The notes: generated by a model not told the origin, from the letters alone. Counted from the stretch's first letter, positions 11,213 through 23,170 are shown. The stretch: 64,000 bases of DNA from Apoderus coryli (GCA_911728435.2 OU452206.1:18258297-18322296), one strand, 5' to 3'. Numbers and translations are program-made.

Positions 11213-11970
11213 TGTGTGTGTGTGTGAGTGGACTTACGGTACGTTGTGGGGACAATCCACAGTTTACCATCGACGTTGTCGGGACAAATTTCGTTATGAG
11301 GACCCCGTTTCGGTCCCCATAACGTTTGGACCTTATTACGCCATTCTACGCATTATGGGGGTGCAGGGGGTACCAAGAACTGAAATTTGCGTGAGGTCCT
11401 CTTAAAGTATTGTTACTGCTTAGTTACATAATTTTTGCTCAAATTCACTGAGGGGGCGCTGCAGTTGACGAGAGTGTGTTAAGCGTGTGTTTGGCAATCG
11501 GACTTTAATATCTTTGTGAGGACAACAGTTTGTGTGTGCTTGTATTATTTTTGTTATTTCAAACTGACAGCTGAAACAATTTTGTATTAAGCTATTTCTG
11601 AAATCAAATTTGAAATGAGCTTGTACCACCAACGTCGTTTAATATTGATGGGCGTAGCTCGCCTGTCTCTATGTTTTTAAGACGGTAAATTTAACGTTAT
11701 GGGGACCAGGTCCTCATAATGTAAGTCCTTACAGCTGTACAGATATTCGGAGTCCGCACAACTTCTACTATATCATAAAAGTGATACGAACTAAAATGAG
11801 TGTTTTCGAGATTTTTATACAGGTTCACATTCGTAATAAAAAGATACAGCGTGTTCCAGAAAGCATTAAAAAATAAACCTAAAAACAAAGATGTCTCCAT
11901 AACGAATGTGCAGATTTGAAGTCCTTTTAACGTAGGCTAAGTCCGTGTAGGTGTGTGTGTGTGTGTGTAA
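11213..11970. repeat. Two (GT)n tracts bracketing palindromic modules
   Basis: (GT)n tracts occur at about 11213-11227 and 11950-11968. Between them two related palindromes occur in opposite orientation, GTTATGAGGACC...GGTCCCCATAAC (about 11293-11326) and AACGTTATGGGGACCAGGTC (about 11692-11712). They may be parts of a non-autonomous element; no coding content is seen. Confidence 0.4.
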
Positions 11971-13330
11971 GTTAAATGGCACTAGTTATAGCCAACTGAC
12001 CAGCCTTAAAAACAAAGTTATATACAATAATTCTGCCATGCAAAGGTACTCCCAATTTTGCACAAATTCAAGTATTATGCAAGTTTTAATGTATACACAA
12101 TTTCTTATATCTCAATTAGTTTTTAAGATGAGCCAATGGATAATTAAGGTGCTTACCGAAAACTTTTACTCAAAAAAGGACGAAGTATTGTATTTTCTGA
12201 AATTTAGATGTCAAAAAATGTATTATTGGCTAGTACCCAATAATTATTTCATCATATTTTAATATGACAAAATAATGTACATGATTTTTTAAATTTTGAT
12301 GAGCAATACAAAGTTACATTCCACATGACACTGTTTTGGCATAGTTTAACCTCACAATGGAAAAAACGTGCATCATTTGCCAAAGTTTTTTTGCAAGATT
12401 TTGGCGGGAAAATGAAGTATCCACTAAAAACAGAAAAACTTATTAATATATTATCTAGTGATTAATGTATAAAAGTATAAAAAAAGGACTCTAAATGTGA
12501 ACGTGAAATGACGTAAAAAGGTATAAATTAGAAATTAAGTTTTGAAATTTTACAAAAAAAAATAAAATATGGAATATTGAGTTGTAATTTTAGAATGAGT
12601 CTTTGGAGAGGAATTATTTCACGTTTTCTTGATTTTCGACTCCTCTGTATAATATTTTTAAAGTTAAAGTATTACAATAAATATTAAGTACAACCTTTTA
12701 CAGAAAAATTAAATTTTTAGGTCATTTGTTCTCATGGAACATCTATTAGTGTATCAATATCAATAATGTAGTTCATTGAAAGAGATCCAGATCCATGTCG
12801 GAAGTTGCCAAATTAGATTTTTTCGGTATAGATTAAATAAATTTCCATATTCTTTTAGTTTCTCTTTGATCGAAACTAGAATAACAAAACAGGTCCCAAT
12901 AGAAATAATCAGGTTCTCTTATTAACTATGTTAGCACTTATATATAGTAAGTATAACATATTATAACATTTTTTATCCAAGTCTAGTAAGTATATACTTG
13001 TAACAAATGATACAATAAATCTTTAAATGAAGGTCAATAAGGACACATTGTAAAATAATAATAATAAGGTATAATATAAGAAAAAAATATTAATAACAAC
13101 TATTAATCTTGTCACAATCCTACGTAATAATAATCGATTAATTGGCACTTACGTTATTGTTAACTTCCTTACATATTACAAATCAGTGGCGTATTTAGAA
13201 TAAATGACTTGTTTTTCATTGCAAAGTATAAATGTGCTGCGCTATTTCCTTCTATATGCGGAGAAATTTTCACAAATTCAAATTCACTTTATCTGTTAAA
13301 TAAAACAAATAGGTACAAATTAAATTCACA
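11970..13330. other. AT-rich interval with no recognised content
   Basis: No domain similarity or clear repeat structure. The 103-codon open frame at 11951-12262 has low complexity and no motif. Confidence 0.4.
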
Positions 13331-13390
13331 ATAAGATAGGCTGATGATGAAGTAAGCAATCTCTGAAACGTCCCTTGTATCCGGAAAGTG
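13325..13390 (+). ncRNA. Hammerhead-like motif, subfamily 3 (degenerate)
   Basis: CTGATGA at 13341-13347 is followed by an AGTAAGCAA loop, then CTCT and GAAACGTCC (GAAA 13365-13368, palindrome ACGT, presumed cleavage C). Stem II pairs poorly here. A related copy at 52322-52345 on the other strand has a clean GGAG/CTCC stem II with the same loop. Stem I is only about 3 bp. Best read as a decayed member of the hammerhead-like family. Confidence 0.35.
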
Positions 13391-13486
13391 TCCGCAAATA
13401 CCCGTTTCATTTTCAATGCTTTTGTTAGGTAAAATGTGCATACTTCAGTGGTCTGAAGATAATGGTTTGATTTTGATTCTTATACT

Positions 13487-15240
13487 GATATTATGAAGTG
13501 CTATCTACATGCCAAACGACATGCGGAGGATTCCTCATTAAGGATAGTTTCTTAGTTCTTGACTAGGTCCTGTATGATAGCGTCCTATACGAAACCAAGA
13601 CACCAAAAAATTGAAATCTGTTTTCCTAATAATGGGGTCGTGAAATTTACGCAGGACAATGATATTATGAAGGCCTATTTGCATGCCAAACGACATTCTT
13701 CGGAACGGTGGTTAAGGATAGTTTCTTAGGTCTTGATTAGGTCCTGTATGATAGCGTCCTATACCAAACCAAGGCCCCAAAAAATTGAAATCAGTTTTCC
13801 TAATAATGGGGTCGTGAAATTTACGCAGGACAATGATATTATGAAGGGCTATTTGCATGCCAAACGACATTCTTCGGAACGGTCATTAAGGATAGTTTTT
13901 TAGGTCTTGATTAGGTCCTGTATGATAGCGTCTTATACCAAACCAAGGCCCCAAAAAATTGAAATCTGTTTTCCTAATAATGGGGTCGTGAAATTTACGC
14001 AGGACAATGATATTATGAAGGGCTATTTGCATGCCAAACGACATTCTTCGGAACGGTCATTAAGGATAGTTTTTTAGGTCTTGATTAGGTCCTGTATGAT
14101 AGCGTCTTATACCAAACCAAGGCCCCAAAAAATTGAAATCTGTTTTCCTAATAATGGGGTCGTGAAATTTACGCAGGACAATGATATTATGAAGGCCTAT
14201 TTGCATGCCAAACGACATTCTTCAGAACGGTCATTAAGGATAGTTTTTTAGGTCTTGATTAGGTCCTGTATGATAGCGTCCTATACCAAACCAAGGTCCC
14301 AAAAAATTGAAATCTGTTTTCCTAATAATGGGGTCATGAAATTTACGCCGGACAATGGTATTATGATGGGCTATTTGCATGCTAAAGGACATTCTTCGGA
14401 ACGGTCATTAAGAATAGTTTCTTAGGTCTTCATTAGGTCCTGTATGATAGCGTCTTATACCAAACCAAGGCCCCAAAAAATTGAAATCTGTTTTCCCAAT
14501 AATGGGGTCGTGAAATTTACGCCGGACAATGATATTATGAAGGGATATTTGCATGCTAAACGACATTCTTCGGAACGGTCGTTAAGGATGGTTTCTTAGG
14601 TCTTGATTAGGTCCTGTATGATAGCGTCTTATACCAAACCAAGGCCCCAAAAAATTGAAATCTGTTTTCCTAATAATGGGGTCGTGGAATTTACGCAGGA
14701 CAATGATATTATGAAGGCCTATTTGCATGCCAAACGACATTCTTCAGAACGGTCATTAAGGATAGTTTTTTAGGTCTGGATTAGGTCCTGTAGGATAGCG
14801 TCCTATACCAAACCAAGGCCCCAAAAAATTGAAATCTGTTTTCCTAATAATGGGGTCGTGAAATTTACGCCGGACAATGATATTATGATGGGCTATTTGC
14901 ATGCTAAACGACATTCTTCGGAACGGTCATTAAGAATAGTTTCTTAGGTCTTGATTAGGTCCTGTATGATAGCGTGCTATACCAAACCAAGGCACCCAAA
15001 AATTGAAATCAGTTTTCCTAATAATGGGGTCGTGAAATTTACGCAGGACAATGATATTATGAAGGGCTATTTGCATGCCAAACGACATTCTTCGGAGCGG
15101 TCATTAAGGATAGTTTTTTAGGTCTTGATTAGGTCCTGTATGATAGCGTCCTATACCAAACCAAGGCACCCAAAAAATTGAAATCTGTTTTCCTAATAAT
15201 GGGGTCGTGAAATTTACGCAGGACAATGATATTATGAAGG
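13487..15240. repeat. 174-bp satellite array, ten units
   Basis: The motif GATATTATGAAG recurs at 13487, 13661, 13835, 14009, 14183, 14357 (variant), 14531, 14705, 14879, 15053 and 15228. The spacing is 174 bp throughout, except 175 for the last step. Units 3 and 4 appear identical. Units 5 and 8 share variants (CTTCAGAAC, AAGGCC), and units 6 and 9 share others (GATGGGC, GCTAAA, TAAGAATAG), which indicates a three-unit higher-order period of 522 bp. The first unit is the most diverged. Reading frames inside are not genes. Confidence 0.95.
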
Positions 15241-15704
15241 CTCTACATATAAAACTGTTCGTCATTTTAATCCAATCTGAATCAGAAATAGTGAATTGCA
15301 ATCAGAAGTAAAAGGTATAGCTGAATCTCACTTTACCTCTTGATATAATCCACATAAATCACACATTTATATGTGTGTGCGTGTTATTTTTTCTACCGCC
15401 TTCGCTGCAAAAACTCCCCCCCAGTGAAATGCCTGTAACCACTATTCATGTATCAATACTATATCATTCCTAATGTTATTAGCGTTTGTGATAGACTACC
15501 AATATTGACAGTTATATGTCGTTAGGGACGATACACGAAAAGTTCATGTCCCTTGTAGACATCAGAGATATCATTGGGATATATGCTCGATTTTTATGGT
15601 TTTATGAAATTTTAATTTTTATTCACGTAATTCTTCTCGAAAAATATGGGGATTTCGACACGAATCAGGATAAATAGATAACTAAAGACAATTACATTTT
15701 ACTA

Positions 15705-16694
15705 CAGGGTGGCTTAGACAACGAAATAAACTCCTGTTCAAAATTATCGCACCACTTACATTTTTCGATTTAGTTTGATTATTTAAGAAATCATAGGTGG
15801 CTCATGTCAAGTAGTTACTCTTGTCAGTTTTGAAGTGTTGCGACTATACTGAATTAATTTTGCTAAGAGAAAAACAATAATTACTTTGTTTACATCACTC
15901 CAGTTGGGTGCGTGTATTGTTTAAAATTGCTGTCTTATTTTTTTATCACACAATTTAGTTTGTTAGATCAATATTTAACCTATTCGCTAAAAAACATGAA
16001 TCGACTGCGCCATTTAAGCAATGATGAATGTGTAAGAGTTGCAACTTTGCTAGAAGTGGGAAAAAGTATGCGTTATGTGGGCAATTTGGTAGGTGTTCAT
16101 CATGTTAGGAGATTTAGGGATACTCTCACGTTAGAAGACGTGGTCAGGGCAGAAGTCAAGTTGACGAGCGTTTTCTCCGACAACAGGTCTTAAGAAATCG
16201 AACATCTACAAGTAAAGAGCTAAGTAATCAACTCGCAAATGTTAGAAATGTCAGAATTTCTGCTTCAACCGTCAGGAGAAGACTAAAAGAAACCGGATTG
16301 ACTAGCAGAAAACCTGCCACTGGACAGTTGCTTACCGTAGAACACAGATCACGCAGATTAAGATTCACCAGAGATCATGTACATTGGACTATCGATGACT
16401 GGAAGAAAGTTTTATTCACAGATGAAACCAGAGTTAGTCTAAAATCTCCAGACGGTCGTGGTAGAGTATGGCGGAGACCTGGAGAATAGTTTCATGATTG
16501 CATCATATCTTCAAAGTGGTGGATTCTTTGGCAAAAATTTATATAACAAGCTACACTTATTCTCTAGCAATTTGGTCATGTCTTTCTGAAACACTTTGCA
16601 AAATTAAAAAAAATGTTTATTACGCAAGTTCTTTTGAAACAATTTTATCAATATCAATTAATTCTGACAAATTCATAGAAGTTTGTCCACCCTG
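15705..16694 (+). mobile_element. Tc1-like transposon, internally deleted
   Basis: The ends CAGGGTGGCTTAGAC and (inverted) CAGGGTGGACAAAC are flanked by TA on both sides (15703-15704 and 16695-16696), as expected for Tc1/mariner insertion. The interior holds a broken transposase whose catalytic C-terminus is replaced by about 200 bp of AT-rich sequence. A defective copy that could move only if transposase were supplied elsewhere. Confidence 0.8.
15996..16489 (+). pseudogene. Tc1-like transposase, truncated
   Basis: The N-terminal helix-turn-helix region starts MNRLRHLSNDECVRVATLLE and runs through RYVGNLVGVHH. A small deletion then removes the linker, and a frameshift lies near 16165. The second HTH follows as VLRNRTSTSKELSNQL and STVRRRLKETGLTSRKP. 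VHWTIDDWKKVLFTDETRVS carries the first catalytic D. The frame stops at RVWRRPGE, so the second D and the E/D of the DDE triad are missing. Non-functional as an enzyme; the DNA-binding part is nearly whole. Confidence 0.85.
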
Positions 16695-17009
16695 TACATG
16701 TATCTCACAGATACCAAATAATTAGAAAGGTATTTTTCAACTACCCTACAAGCTTATATTAATATGATCATGTAACCTAGTCAAAGTGATAATTAATAAC
16801 ATTCATCAAACAGATTATTAGTAATATTTGCTACCGCATTTATAAGAAAATGAGTATAATTAGACCACAATTAATTTAATATAATGTTAAAACATGAAGG
16901 AAGTAGATTAATTATTCATTTTTTCTGAATGTTTTCAAGAATTTAAGGTCAGGCAAGCTGTGTTAATAAAGAACAGGATAATTTTATTTTCGTCTCTAGC
17001 ACATCTATA

Positions 17010-17350
17010 CCAACTACTTACACCGGCAACGGAAGCTACAGGGTCCTGTTAAAAGGATGCAACTTCTGCCACTTCTGTTTCTTAGCCATGACATTTTTTT
17101 TGTTCAAAATCCTCTTCTTCCTCTCAGTTTGCCCTCGATCATCAACTGCAAGAATTGGTATATTCCCTTTTCTTAATGATTTTAAAACAACAGTCCGCGC
17201 TCGTTCTTGACGCTTCCTCATTCGTTAATTGTGCCGTCCATGGGATCTTAAGGATTCTTCTGGTACATCCACATCTCGAAGGCTTCCAGTTTCTTAGTTG
17301 CACTCATCTTTAGCGTCCAACCCTCCATGCCATAAAGAATCACTGTACGT
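17010..17350 (-). pseudogene. RTE-like retrotransposon C-terminal fragment
   Basis: Read on the minus strand from about 17345: VILYGMEGWTLKMSATKKLE, AFEMWMYQK, then frameshifted pieces (PWTAQLTNE type), LMIEGKLRGRRG and SWLRN. The order matches the two other RTE-like fragments at 6.5 kb and 46.4 kb, but this copy is more diverged and has several frameshifts. Confidence 0.65.
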
Positions 17351-17351
17351 A

Positions 17352-17985
17352 CCATGTTTCATCAACACAAAAGTGTTTATCCGGTGTAAATAGTTGTTCG
17401 TAGCTGCAAATTCATTTATCCAAATTTGGATAAGGACATAAAGTGTTGTCACAGACATTTTCAGAAGAAGATCAAATCTATTGCGACTCAAAACGTTTCT
17501 AGCCACATCTTTAGAGAATAGTCATTTTGTTGACCAATAGGCTCTTATTTAATTCATTCTCACAATGCCCATTGCCCATATATCCTAATAATCCAAATAT
17601 GGATAGTATTACAACCCCATTTGTGGTCTGTTACTGCTGACAACAAGAATAATTGACAAAAAACACGAATGCTAAAAAATATTCTATCAGTTTTTGTCCT
17701 TGTAATGCAACGTGCAGTTCTGGACGATTTACGATAGACTTATTGCTAGGTCTAGACTGATTACTTGGCCTAGGACTAGTCTACAACGTTTACTGGAATA
17801 GGAAGACGATGACTGTGGCTCAGTAGAGTCTCATACATTAGCCCCCCCAAGTCATTAAAATCCTCAGAATTATAGTCTGAACTACCTTCTGGAATATGGC
17901 ATGGGTCTTCATCGGAATCTGCCGGAAAGGGTTCTGATTCACTAGAACTCAGAAGAGGTATTTACAATCGTGAAAGTTGTTGTTT
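17352..17985 (-). pseudogene. piggyBac-like transposase relic
   Basis: On the minus strand the acidic N-terminal region SSSESEPFPADSDEDPCHIP and SDYNSEDF is recognisable at about 17850-17970. The core start RNVLSRNRFDLLLKM lies at about 17457-17510, followed by NNYLHRINTFVL and a VDETW-like stretch (a first DDD residue in another frame). The arrangement matches piggyBac-type transposases, but the middle is scrambled and the catalytic C-terminal part is absent; an RTE fragment abuts it at 17350. Confidence 0.55.
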
Positions 17986-17990
17986 TCAGG

Positions 17991-18092
17991 AGGTTTCGTG
18001 AAGGCCTCGTATGTGCGTAGACTTTTCTTGTTTAACTTACACAACCAAGAAAGTCTACGCCCATACGAGGCGCGCAAGCCTTTACGAAAACC
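17991..18092. repeat. Palindrome with 40-48 bp arms
   Basis: The left arm (17991-18030), starting AGGTTTCGTGAAGGC, is the inverse of the right arm (18045-18092). The right arm has 6-8 extra bases near GCGCGC and a few substitutions. The loop is about 14 bp and contains GTTTAAC. It sits next to the piggyBac relic but its ends are not typical of that family. It could be a small foldback element. Confidence 0.65.
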
Positions 18093-18654
18093 TACTTAAA
18101 TCAGTAATTTTCATTTTTGTTGTTTTTATAATTTGGCTGACTTAAAAAATCAAATAAAATAATCATGTTTTTCTAATTGAGCGGAATTTGATCATTGTGT
18201 GGTCTGAAAAATGATTTTAAACACTTTTTTCAGAATAAGACCAAAATATTTCACCCTTTTTGGTTAATTTAATATTGACCTTTGGATCCTGTTGATTCAC
18301 TCATTGTTACGCCTATGGCAAGCGTATATACGCTTTTCAATTTACCGATATAATCCTGGGATCTTCCATGGCATATCGTTTATTCAAATTTGGTTAAAAA
18401 CGCTTACATTCGTGTTATGCGTGTGTGAAAATGGACTAAATTGTGTCCCTGTGTATGTCTATCACATATATAAAATGTAACGACACATATCGAGGGATTT
18501 TATGTTTGCTTTTAACATTTTTAAATTTGATATATAGCGTTTGTTTTTCCTTTTTTGTGGTGTTCTAACGCTTTTATAGGAAAGAACAGCTAGTGTCACT
18601 ATGACTGTCTAATTGTAGCATGCCATACTTAAACTGGTATTACAAAAGTTCATA

Positions 18655-18996
18655 ACAATAAGCTTGCATGTGACACAGATGGTCTCCCTAGCGTCCTCGT
18701 GAAAGACTGCATCAGTGTGCTCTCTGCACCATTGCAACATATTTTTAAGCAAATTCTTCAGTCTTCCACGTTTCCTGTTTGCTGGAAAACAGCAAGAGTT
18801 ACGCCTATCCTAACATCAGGAAAGTCTGTCTGATGTGATTAGCAACTACAGGCCAATTTCCCTTCTTTGTAATTTCTCTAAAGTTCTTGAAATTGTAATA
18901 TATGAGAAAATTTATTCTCAGCCTCAGAATAGATTCTCTGAGCATAAACATGGGTTCTTGAGTGGTCAGGCCAAAACTGTGTGCAAATTCGGGAAA
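18655..18996 (+). pseudogene. Jockey/CR1-like RT N-terminal fragment
   Basis: Reads KLACDTDGLPSVLVKDCISV and FPVCWKTARVTPILTSGKS, then after a one-base shift ISNYRPISLLCNFSKVLE and KHGFLSGQ at about 18950-18990. The downstream palm is missing. Confidence 0.75.
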
Positions 18997-19210
18997 GCAA
19001 AACCACCACTGTTCTTTTATGTCCAGGGAGGTTATCTTAGAGCCAGTTTACCAGGAATGTACATCTAAAAAGACGAAGAGAGAGTTTATGTTACTTAAAA
19101 CCGTTCACTGAAATACATGATGGGAACTGAAGAGTTAGATAAGGTACAGAGATACTTGCCTGTTAACCGATCATGGTTTAAATCTTAAATACTCATCATT
19201 TTCCCTGTGT

Positions 19211-19450
19211 AAGTGATTGCAGTTTTGCAGTGCGCCAAACAGATTGCGGGCCTATGCGACTAAGCTACTACAGAGAGTCTCATGGCGTTAAATGCTCTAG
19301 GAATACGAAAGTCACAGCTAAACTGATATGGGAATGTTAAAGAGAAATTAGAGCATTGCCAGATCATAACCTGACATGTGTTCCAGAGCACTCCGCGATT
19401 GAGGACAAATAAAGAGAGGAATGGCTGGCTAGAAAGGCTTTGGTGGTACA
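19211..19450 (+). pseudogene. RNase H relic of a non-LTR retrotransposon
   Basis: Related to the RNase H element at 4.1-4.8 kb. It reads IAVLQCAKQI, then frameshifted KVTAKLIWEC, EIRALPDHN, CVPEHSAIED and EEWLARKAL. The catalytic DSQ box is deleted and several stops are present. Confidence 0.6.
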
Positions 19451-19555
19451 GAAGTTAGTTTGGAATGGCGCAGGAGTATCTGAAAAACGAGGACCAGTGA
19501 TATTGAGTACAGATATTTAGATAGGAACTAATAAGGAAGTGTACTGTTAACACAA

Positions 19556-19703
19556 TTTTGACTAATGGACCATCAGACAACTGAAGTAGCTCCTTCCTGA
19601 GTTAGTTCGTCCATTTAAAGGTTCACACTAGAGTGAGAATGGTTTGGCAGGACGACTTCGTTATACCAGTACTCAGCTTTACTTAAGAGACCCTGATCGC
19701 TTC
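19556..19703 (+). repeat. Dispersed repeat, uninterrupted copy
   Basis: About 150 bp beginning TTTTGACTAATGGACCATC and ending near TTAAGAGACCCTGATCGCTT. Its first half recurs at 22648-22738 and its second half at 25346-25418, where a 2.6-kb element lies between the halves. Confidence 0.7.
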
Positions 19704-20454
19704 AGAATAATACAGGTGGATAATAAAATAATATTGTGTAGACAAGAAGCAGTGTCAACCTTACCTTTTACTTGTAATAAACTTGTCCTAAAATTTTTCG
19801 AAATAAATTTAAAATTAAACACGTATCGGAAGTTGTAATTTTTCCATGGCATACAATGGTAAAGGTCAGGTGGAATCAAATAGTACTACCCCATTGCCAT
19901 CAAACAGGTCATTATTATCGTTACTAAATGACTATAGCAGCAAAGGCAGTGTGTGTCCCGGGTAGTTCTGTGTTTCCATATCAGCGAAGAAAATCTTCAC
20001 GGCCGACGTTCACGTGCATACTTCCGGTGTTGGCCGTATAATACCTACTACTCTACTACACGGTTTATATGGCGACTATTTCCTATCAGGGGCATCGGAT
20101 CTTAATAAATACAACCTGTCCCCTTCTGTGTTATTCGAAATTGTTGCCACGCTAATAAAGTGACTTTTAAAAAATTTATATTGATGGGCAAGGAAACGTG
20201 TAATAAAGGCAGACGTAAAAGCGGAATTCTGAAAAGCAAATAATATACAGGGCGTTTGGAAATTCGTTTCAAAAATAAAAATGTAATTTAGTGTACGAGG
20301 TCTTTTATATTTGGCCTAACAAGTGATGAGTGGGTATATTTATCAGCCCAGACTGACTTAAAAAGCACAAACGAATAGGTGTGAATTTTTTCATTCAAAT
20401 TATGTCTATATTTTTATAAAAATTAGAATATTTAAAAAACTGTCTGAATCCTAT

Positions 20455-21261
20455 TCAGAATACTGAACTGAATACTTTTTTGGTCAGTATTCGGTATTCT
20501 GGATTCTGAATACCGTTTTTGAATCCCAGTATTCGAATACCCACATTGTATTCTTAATGTTTGTTTGTGTTTCATGTTTTTCTGTTTATATCTAAGTAAA
20601 ATACGACGAAGTACCTGTATTATACTGGTTCCTATTTTTTTATTTAAAATTAAAACATTTTGAGTTTTAATTTATTAATTAAGATATTGTTCGAGGATAG
20701 CGTTTTATGCTAAACAAATTATTTTGTACTTATACCGTTAATGTGCTAGTGTGTTCTAATAAATCTCCAATGTACCAAAGTATTTCATTTTAAGCTTTAT
20801 TTACTATAAGTAGGTAGTTACTAGGTACCTACCAACTTTAACAAATAAAAATCAAAGAATGTTTTTTCATTAAACAATTATTTTGTCCGACTGCACTGTG
20901 TATCAAAAAATTTAATTTTTAATTTTAATTTAGTTACTCAAGTATTTTAATTTTTTTTTATATTTTTATAGCTTAAGTACGTAAATAAAAATCAAGCATA
21001 AAGTGGCATATCGTCGGCCCACGATGCAACTGGCTTAACTTCAAAATAGAAGATTATTCAGGAGAGGCATAAAACTACTTAGAAGGGGAGAACATGATAA
21101 AACAAAAATAGTTTTGTCAATAGTGTTATTGTTTTATCACTTGATTCCAGGTATTCGAATACAGCGGTATTCAAATACTTTTTTTTCTTTGTATTCGAAT
21201 CTTTTGTATTCGAATACAGTTTAGAATACAGTGTCCAGGATTCCTATTCAACCCAACACTG
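20455..21261. mobile_element. Probable hAT-like non-autonomous element with GTATTCGAATAC palindromes
   Basis: Both ends carry clusters of the 12-bp palindrome GTATTCGAATAC and variants (20455-20540 and 21150-21235). The right end finishes CCCAACACTG, the inverse of CAGTGTTGGG, a typical hAT terminus. The left terminus is not clearly intact. No transposase is inside. Confidence 0.45.
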
Positions 21262-21352
21262 TTTGTGGGAATAGTAAATTAGGGAATTTTGTTAGATTAG
21301 GATACTTACATTTTGAGCCAAATAAGTTACGAACAAAGATAAATCACTGAAT

Positions 21353-21606
21353 GCACAATGATATTATGAAGGGCTATTTGCATTAAGGATAGTTTCTTAG
21401 GTCTTGATTAGGCCTTGTATGATAGCGTCCTATATCAAACCAAGGCCCCAAAAAATTGAAATCTGTTTTCCTCATAATGGGGTCGTGAAATTTACGCAGG
21501 ACAATGATATTATGAAGGGTCATTTGCATGCCAGACGACATTCTTCGGTCATTAAGGATAATTTCTTAGGTCTTGATTAGGTCCTGTATGATAGCGTCCT
21601 ATATCA
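21353..21606. repeat. Second, small locus of the 174-bp satellite
   Basis: About one and a half satellite units. The first lacks about 26 bp between TTTGCAT and TAAGG. The second lacks 5 bp after CTTCGG and ends at CCTATATCA. It is 6 kb from the main array and shares its consensus, so the satellite is dispersed as well as tandem. Confidence 0.9.
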
Positions 21607-22377
21607 TTTTTTGACGAGATGTGTGAGCACTCGTTCTGTTTTGAACAAAAAATGATCCGCCCACGATAACATAACAATTAGTGTTTTCAAGGATCAAAGT
21701 AAGTTCGCCTTCGTACTGATGCCGATATTCGAATGACTGATGGCTATTTTTGTTAAAATATAACGCGTGTGACAATATTGTTAGTAATTCAGAAGAACAT
21801 AATAGGGTGAAACATGTGCTTTACTTTGCAGACGTTGCAAGAAAATTTATATAGTTTTGCTTAAATATTTTTTTAAAATTAAACTTATTATAGTTGACTG
21901 ACAATAAAGTACACTTAAATTTATATCGGACAGTTAGGATGTTTTCCTGTTTAAAAAGCAGGTGGGTTTCCACGGTTCTTACAATATAAAATATGCGATG
22001 CACATCTCTGATAACCAAAATGTTAAGGTTCCACATTTGGAGAAGGTGATTAATAAGCTGTTAAAAGGTAAATGCACTTTAAAAAATATATAATAGTATG
22101 TTATAACAGTCATACATAACTTATTATTTTATTTGATAATGCCCAAGAAACAGTAATTAGTCTAACGTTTGGATTTTCATTAAAGGATAATTGATAACCG
22201 ATAACCCATATTTTAATAATTTTTAAAAGGCAACAGCAATAGCTGAATATTGAATGTACTGAAATGGAACCAAGCGTCACGTTTAAAAATTCTATCTACA
22301 TAAAAAAAATTAAATATTAACGGTCTCGACAAGTCTGTATAGTTCTTTTGTATTAATAGACTTGTAGAGTTAGAACT

Positions 22378-22475
22378 CAAGATGAACTTTAAGTTATCAC
22401 ACCTCCTAAAAAGATCTTTAAAAGCAGCAGCGATTATTATTTAGAATATGTGATTTATGATTCATGATAACTTAT
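22378..22475 (+). repeat. Dispersed repeat, uninterrupted copy
   Basis: About 95 bp starting AGATGAACTTTAAGTTATC and ending GTGATTTATGATTC. It matches a copy split at 29186-29246 and 30918-30950 by a retrotransposon on the minus strand. Confidence 0.6.
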
Positions 22476-22647
22476 CATCATCATCACAAGCTGATGATTT
22501 GGAAGCAAAAACTAAAACTTTTATACTTATACCAGTTAAACGTACTGACAAAAGCTATAAAACAGTGCCCTTCTTGTAACCCTACCAAAAGGCGGTCATA
22601 GTTAAATTTGGCAAAGCTTGGCATTGAGGAACATATAGTAGAATCCA

Positions 22648-22738
22648 TTTTTTGACTAACGGACCATCAGACGACTGGAATAGCTCTTTCCTGAGTTAGT
22701 TCGTTCATTAACAGGTTTACATTTACAGTGATATTGGT
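22648..22738 (+). repeat. Dispersed repeat, left half (interrupted)
   Basis: Matches the first 90 bp of the repeat at 19556-19703. It stops at the end of the element that begins CACTGAA at 22740. Confidence 0.65.
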
Positions 22739-22861
22739 GCACTGAACCGAAAAGGTACGTGATATTAATAAAAAAGTGCTTCAAATCAATGAACGTGAAC
22801 ATTAAATTTGAGCCGATGATGGGTGACATTAATACAATGAACGTTCGTACATAAATTCGGT

Positions 22862-23170
22862 AGCGAATTCTGTACGTTGAATTAATAAATAAAGAACATA
22901 AATTTATGCTCGCCGGTTATTGATCTTACGAATGATGGACATTAATTTATAACTCCTGTACGTTAAAACGATGTTACCAGGTTGTTAATGTTACGAACGA
23001 TGAAGATTAGTTTATGTCTCCAATACGTAAAACCGATGTTAGCTGGTTATTAATGTTACGAACGATGAACATTAATCTATGACATTTGTACATTAAACCG
23101 ATCTCTGAAGGTTATTAATGTTACGAACGATAAACATGAATCTATGACTTTTGTACGTTAAACCAATGTT
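22862..23170. repeat. 65-bp tandem repeat, about four to five units
   Basis: TTACGAAYGATG recurs at 22926, 22991, 23056 and 23121, exactly 65 bp apart, with a decayed fifth copy near 23234. The unit includes GGTTATTAATG, GAACATTAAT and GTACGTTAAACC. It is subterminal in the CACTGAA element. Confidence 0.85.

Noticed and set aside
11951..12262. 103-codon plus-strand frame
   Set aside because: Starts in a (GT)n tract and has low-complexity AT-driven composition with no motif.
13487..15240. Satellite as a hammerhead-bearing satellite or CRISPR-like array
   Set aside because: The 174-bp unit has no CTGANGA...GAAAC core on either strand, and it is a head-to-tail satellite without repeat-spacer structure.
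15104..15301. Minus-strand open frame at the end of the satellite array
   Set aside because: Lies in the last satellite unit and flank; no motif, and the array has no conserved coding frame.
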